From an uncultured bacterium (lineage in GTDB: Bacteria; Patescibacteriota; Minisyncoccia; Phycocordibacterales; UBA5272), in NCBI GenBank assembly GCA_903834855.1, contig CAILKS010000076.1, positions 1-11,730 on the forward strand: a stretch of 11,730 nucleotides of DNA, written 5' to 3'. Under the pieces are notes generated by a model. It was given only the letters and a program-made list of their open reading frames with translations. It searched no databases and had not been told where the DNA came from. Positions within the stretch are counted from its first letter, which is position 1. Each line of letters starts with the position of its first letter. Of this stretch, positions 10,911 through 11,730 are shown piece by piece. Made by a program: the position numbers and the translations under genes.

Positions 10911-11564
10911 TGAAGATAACGAATACATAGGTAGAAGAACGGCTGACACCAATACCCCAACGCCAAGTCCTAATCCAACAATCATAGCTGGCTCAATAAG
11001 TCCGATAACAGCATCAATAGAAGTATCCAGTTCACGACGATAAAAGTTAGCTAAATTTTTCAAAATATATCCCAATTCCCCTGTTTCCTCACCAATATGC
11101 ACCATTTGAATCAAAATATTTGGAACAAGAGGCTCTTCATACAAAGCTTTAGAAAAAGCTGTACCTGTTTGAACTTTTTGAGATACACGACCAAGAAGTT
11201 TCTTATAAACAGTATTATCCACAACATCTGCGGTTATATCAATAGCTCGAACAATAGGCACACCACTGGAAAGCATGGTATTCATATTATCCGCCAATCT
11301 TTGTAAAAATATTCTTTGTATTAAAGTTTTTATTACTGGTAATTCTGACATTACTTCATCAACTTTTTCCTTGCCTTCTGGGGTATGTGCCCATCTATAA
11401 AATAACCAACCACCTATAATCATGGCAGGAAAAGCAAACATCCAATATTTTACGAAAATATTTGATATTCCAAGAACAATTCTTGTTACTGTGGGGAGTT
11501 CTGCACCTTGATCTGCAAAAAGTGCTGCCATTTTTGGAATAACAAAAGTAAACATGGCAATCAT
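10899..11564 (-). CDS. pilC: PilC/GspF platform protein, C-terminal half only (5'-truncated, probable pseudogene)
   Basis: PilC is the inner-membrane platform that couples the pilus motor ATPases to the pilins; complete proteins have about 400 residues in two tandem T2SF domains. Here 221 residues remain from the first Met. In-frame sequence upstream of that Met reads EKIKKALTYPSFVVGTFIVI, which is the family's first membrane segment, then meets a TAA at 11634-11636; no ATG, GTG or TTG lies between. Residues about 76-185 form the complete second T2SF domain (LPVIKTLIQRIFLQRLADNM, then HIGEETGELGYILKNLANFY), and a final membrane helix follows (VIGLIEPAMIVGLGLGVGVL). The first cytoplasmic domain is missing. 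A pseudogene, a rearrangement or an assembly join could each explain this. Confidence 0.85.
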   Translation of the reverse strand: MIAMFTFVIPKMAALFADQGAELPTVTRIVLGISNIFVKYWMFAFPAMIIGGWLFYRWAHTPEGKEKVDEVMSELPVIKTLIQRIFLQRLADNMNTMLSSGVPIVRAIDITADVVDNTVYKKLLGRVSQKVQTGTAFSKALYEEPLVPNILIQMVHIGEETGELGYILKNLANFYRRELDTSIDAVIGLIEPAMIVGLGLGVGVLVSAVLLPMYSLSSAIS

Positions 11565-11633
11565 AATGACGATAAATGTCCCAACAACGAATGATGGATA
11601 TGTTAAAGCCTTTTTTATTTTCTCTATGAATAA

Positions 11634-11730
11634 TTATTGCAACTGAATCAGAACCACAGATTTAGAAGGCAATACTGCACTGACCTTACCATTGGCAACA
11701 GTTACATTTTTGAAATCCGTCATTGAAGAT
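11634..11730 (-). CDS. C-terminal tail of an unidentified protein, cut by the window edge
   Basis: An open frame enters from the right edge and ends at TAA (11634-11636), giving 31 codons. The tail includes VTVANGKVSAVLPSKSVVLI. This alternation of strands with a SAVLPSKSVV-type ending resembles the closing beta-sandwich of secreted glycoside hydrolases or similar extracellular domains; that is an impression from pattern, not an identification. It is not recognisable as the missing N-terminal part of PilC, although it is in the same frame directly before the PilC fragment. Confidence 0.5.
   Translation of the reverse strand, partial: SSMTDFKNVTVANGKVSAVLPSKSVVLIQLQ

Noticed and set aside
10769..10966. 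Open frame of 65 codons on the minus strand, next to pilC
   Set aside because: It is made of the heptamer tracts and hairpin and overlaps the true pilC frame; its Gln/Lys/Ala repeats come from the repeat words.

Overview
The window looks like chromosome from a Candidate Phyla Radiation / Patescibacteria bacterium, probably Parcubacteria-like. This is inferred from the AT-rich sequence, genes packed with gaps of 1-15 nt, near absence of Shine-Dalgarno sequences, a GatC-GatA pair (indirect Gln/Asn-tRNA synthesis), a full set of type IV pilin genes, and a small standalone HTH/LAGLIDADG-like gene. No rRNA or ribosomal-protein gene is present, so the lineage call rests on gene content and style alone.

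Layout, left to right. 1-43 holds the 5' half of a minus-strand tRNA-Met(CAU), cut by the window edge, followed by a minus-strand HTH + LAGLIDADG-like gene (69-758). On the plus strand, a promoter (819-846) drives a degenerate partial copy of the initiator tRNA (885-949) and then the intact initiator tRNA-fMet (987-1057), closed by a bidirectional terminator (1065-1098). All remaining protein genes are on the minus strand. 1100-2467 encodes a membrane protein with six thrombospondin type 3 calcium-binding repeats outside one strong membrane helix and a HEPN-like C-terminal domain. Next comes ligA-gatC-gatA, transcribed right to left (6363 to 2567), ending at a hairpin at 2506-2532. ligA and gatC each carry TGnTATAAT six bases before their ATG, which predicts leaderless mRNAs.

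6580-10674 is a type IV pilus cluster read right to left: a PulG/PilA-like pilin, prepilin peptidase PilD, then four minor pilins resembling FimU/GspH, PilW/GspJ, PilV/GspI and PilX/GspK. It has its own promoter at 10706-10733 and ends against a 122-nt nested inverted-repeat element (6458-6579). Upstream lies the C-terminal half of the platform protein PilC (10899-11564); its N-terminal half is missing and an in-frame stop at 11634-11636 closes an unrelated protein tail (11634-11730), so a rearrangement, gene decay or assembly join is suspected. Together the pilin genes would supply the filament subunit, the processing enzyme and the initiating tip complex; the motor ATPases are not in the window.

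The most unusual pattern is a class of short degenerate tandem repeats with a constant 7-nt period but a different heptamer at each site (3248-3275, 4002-4046, 5642-5676, 6384-6418, 2480-2568, 10757-10910). They fill intergenic gaps, flank terminator hairpins in opposite orientations, and appear inside the coding sequences of ligA and gatA. Other leads are the TSP3-membrane-HEPN protein, the broken initiator-tRNA copy, and the nested hairpin element.
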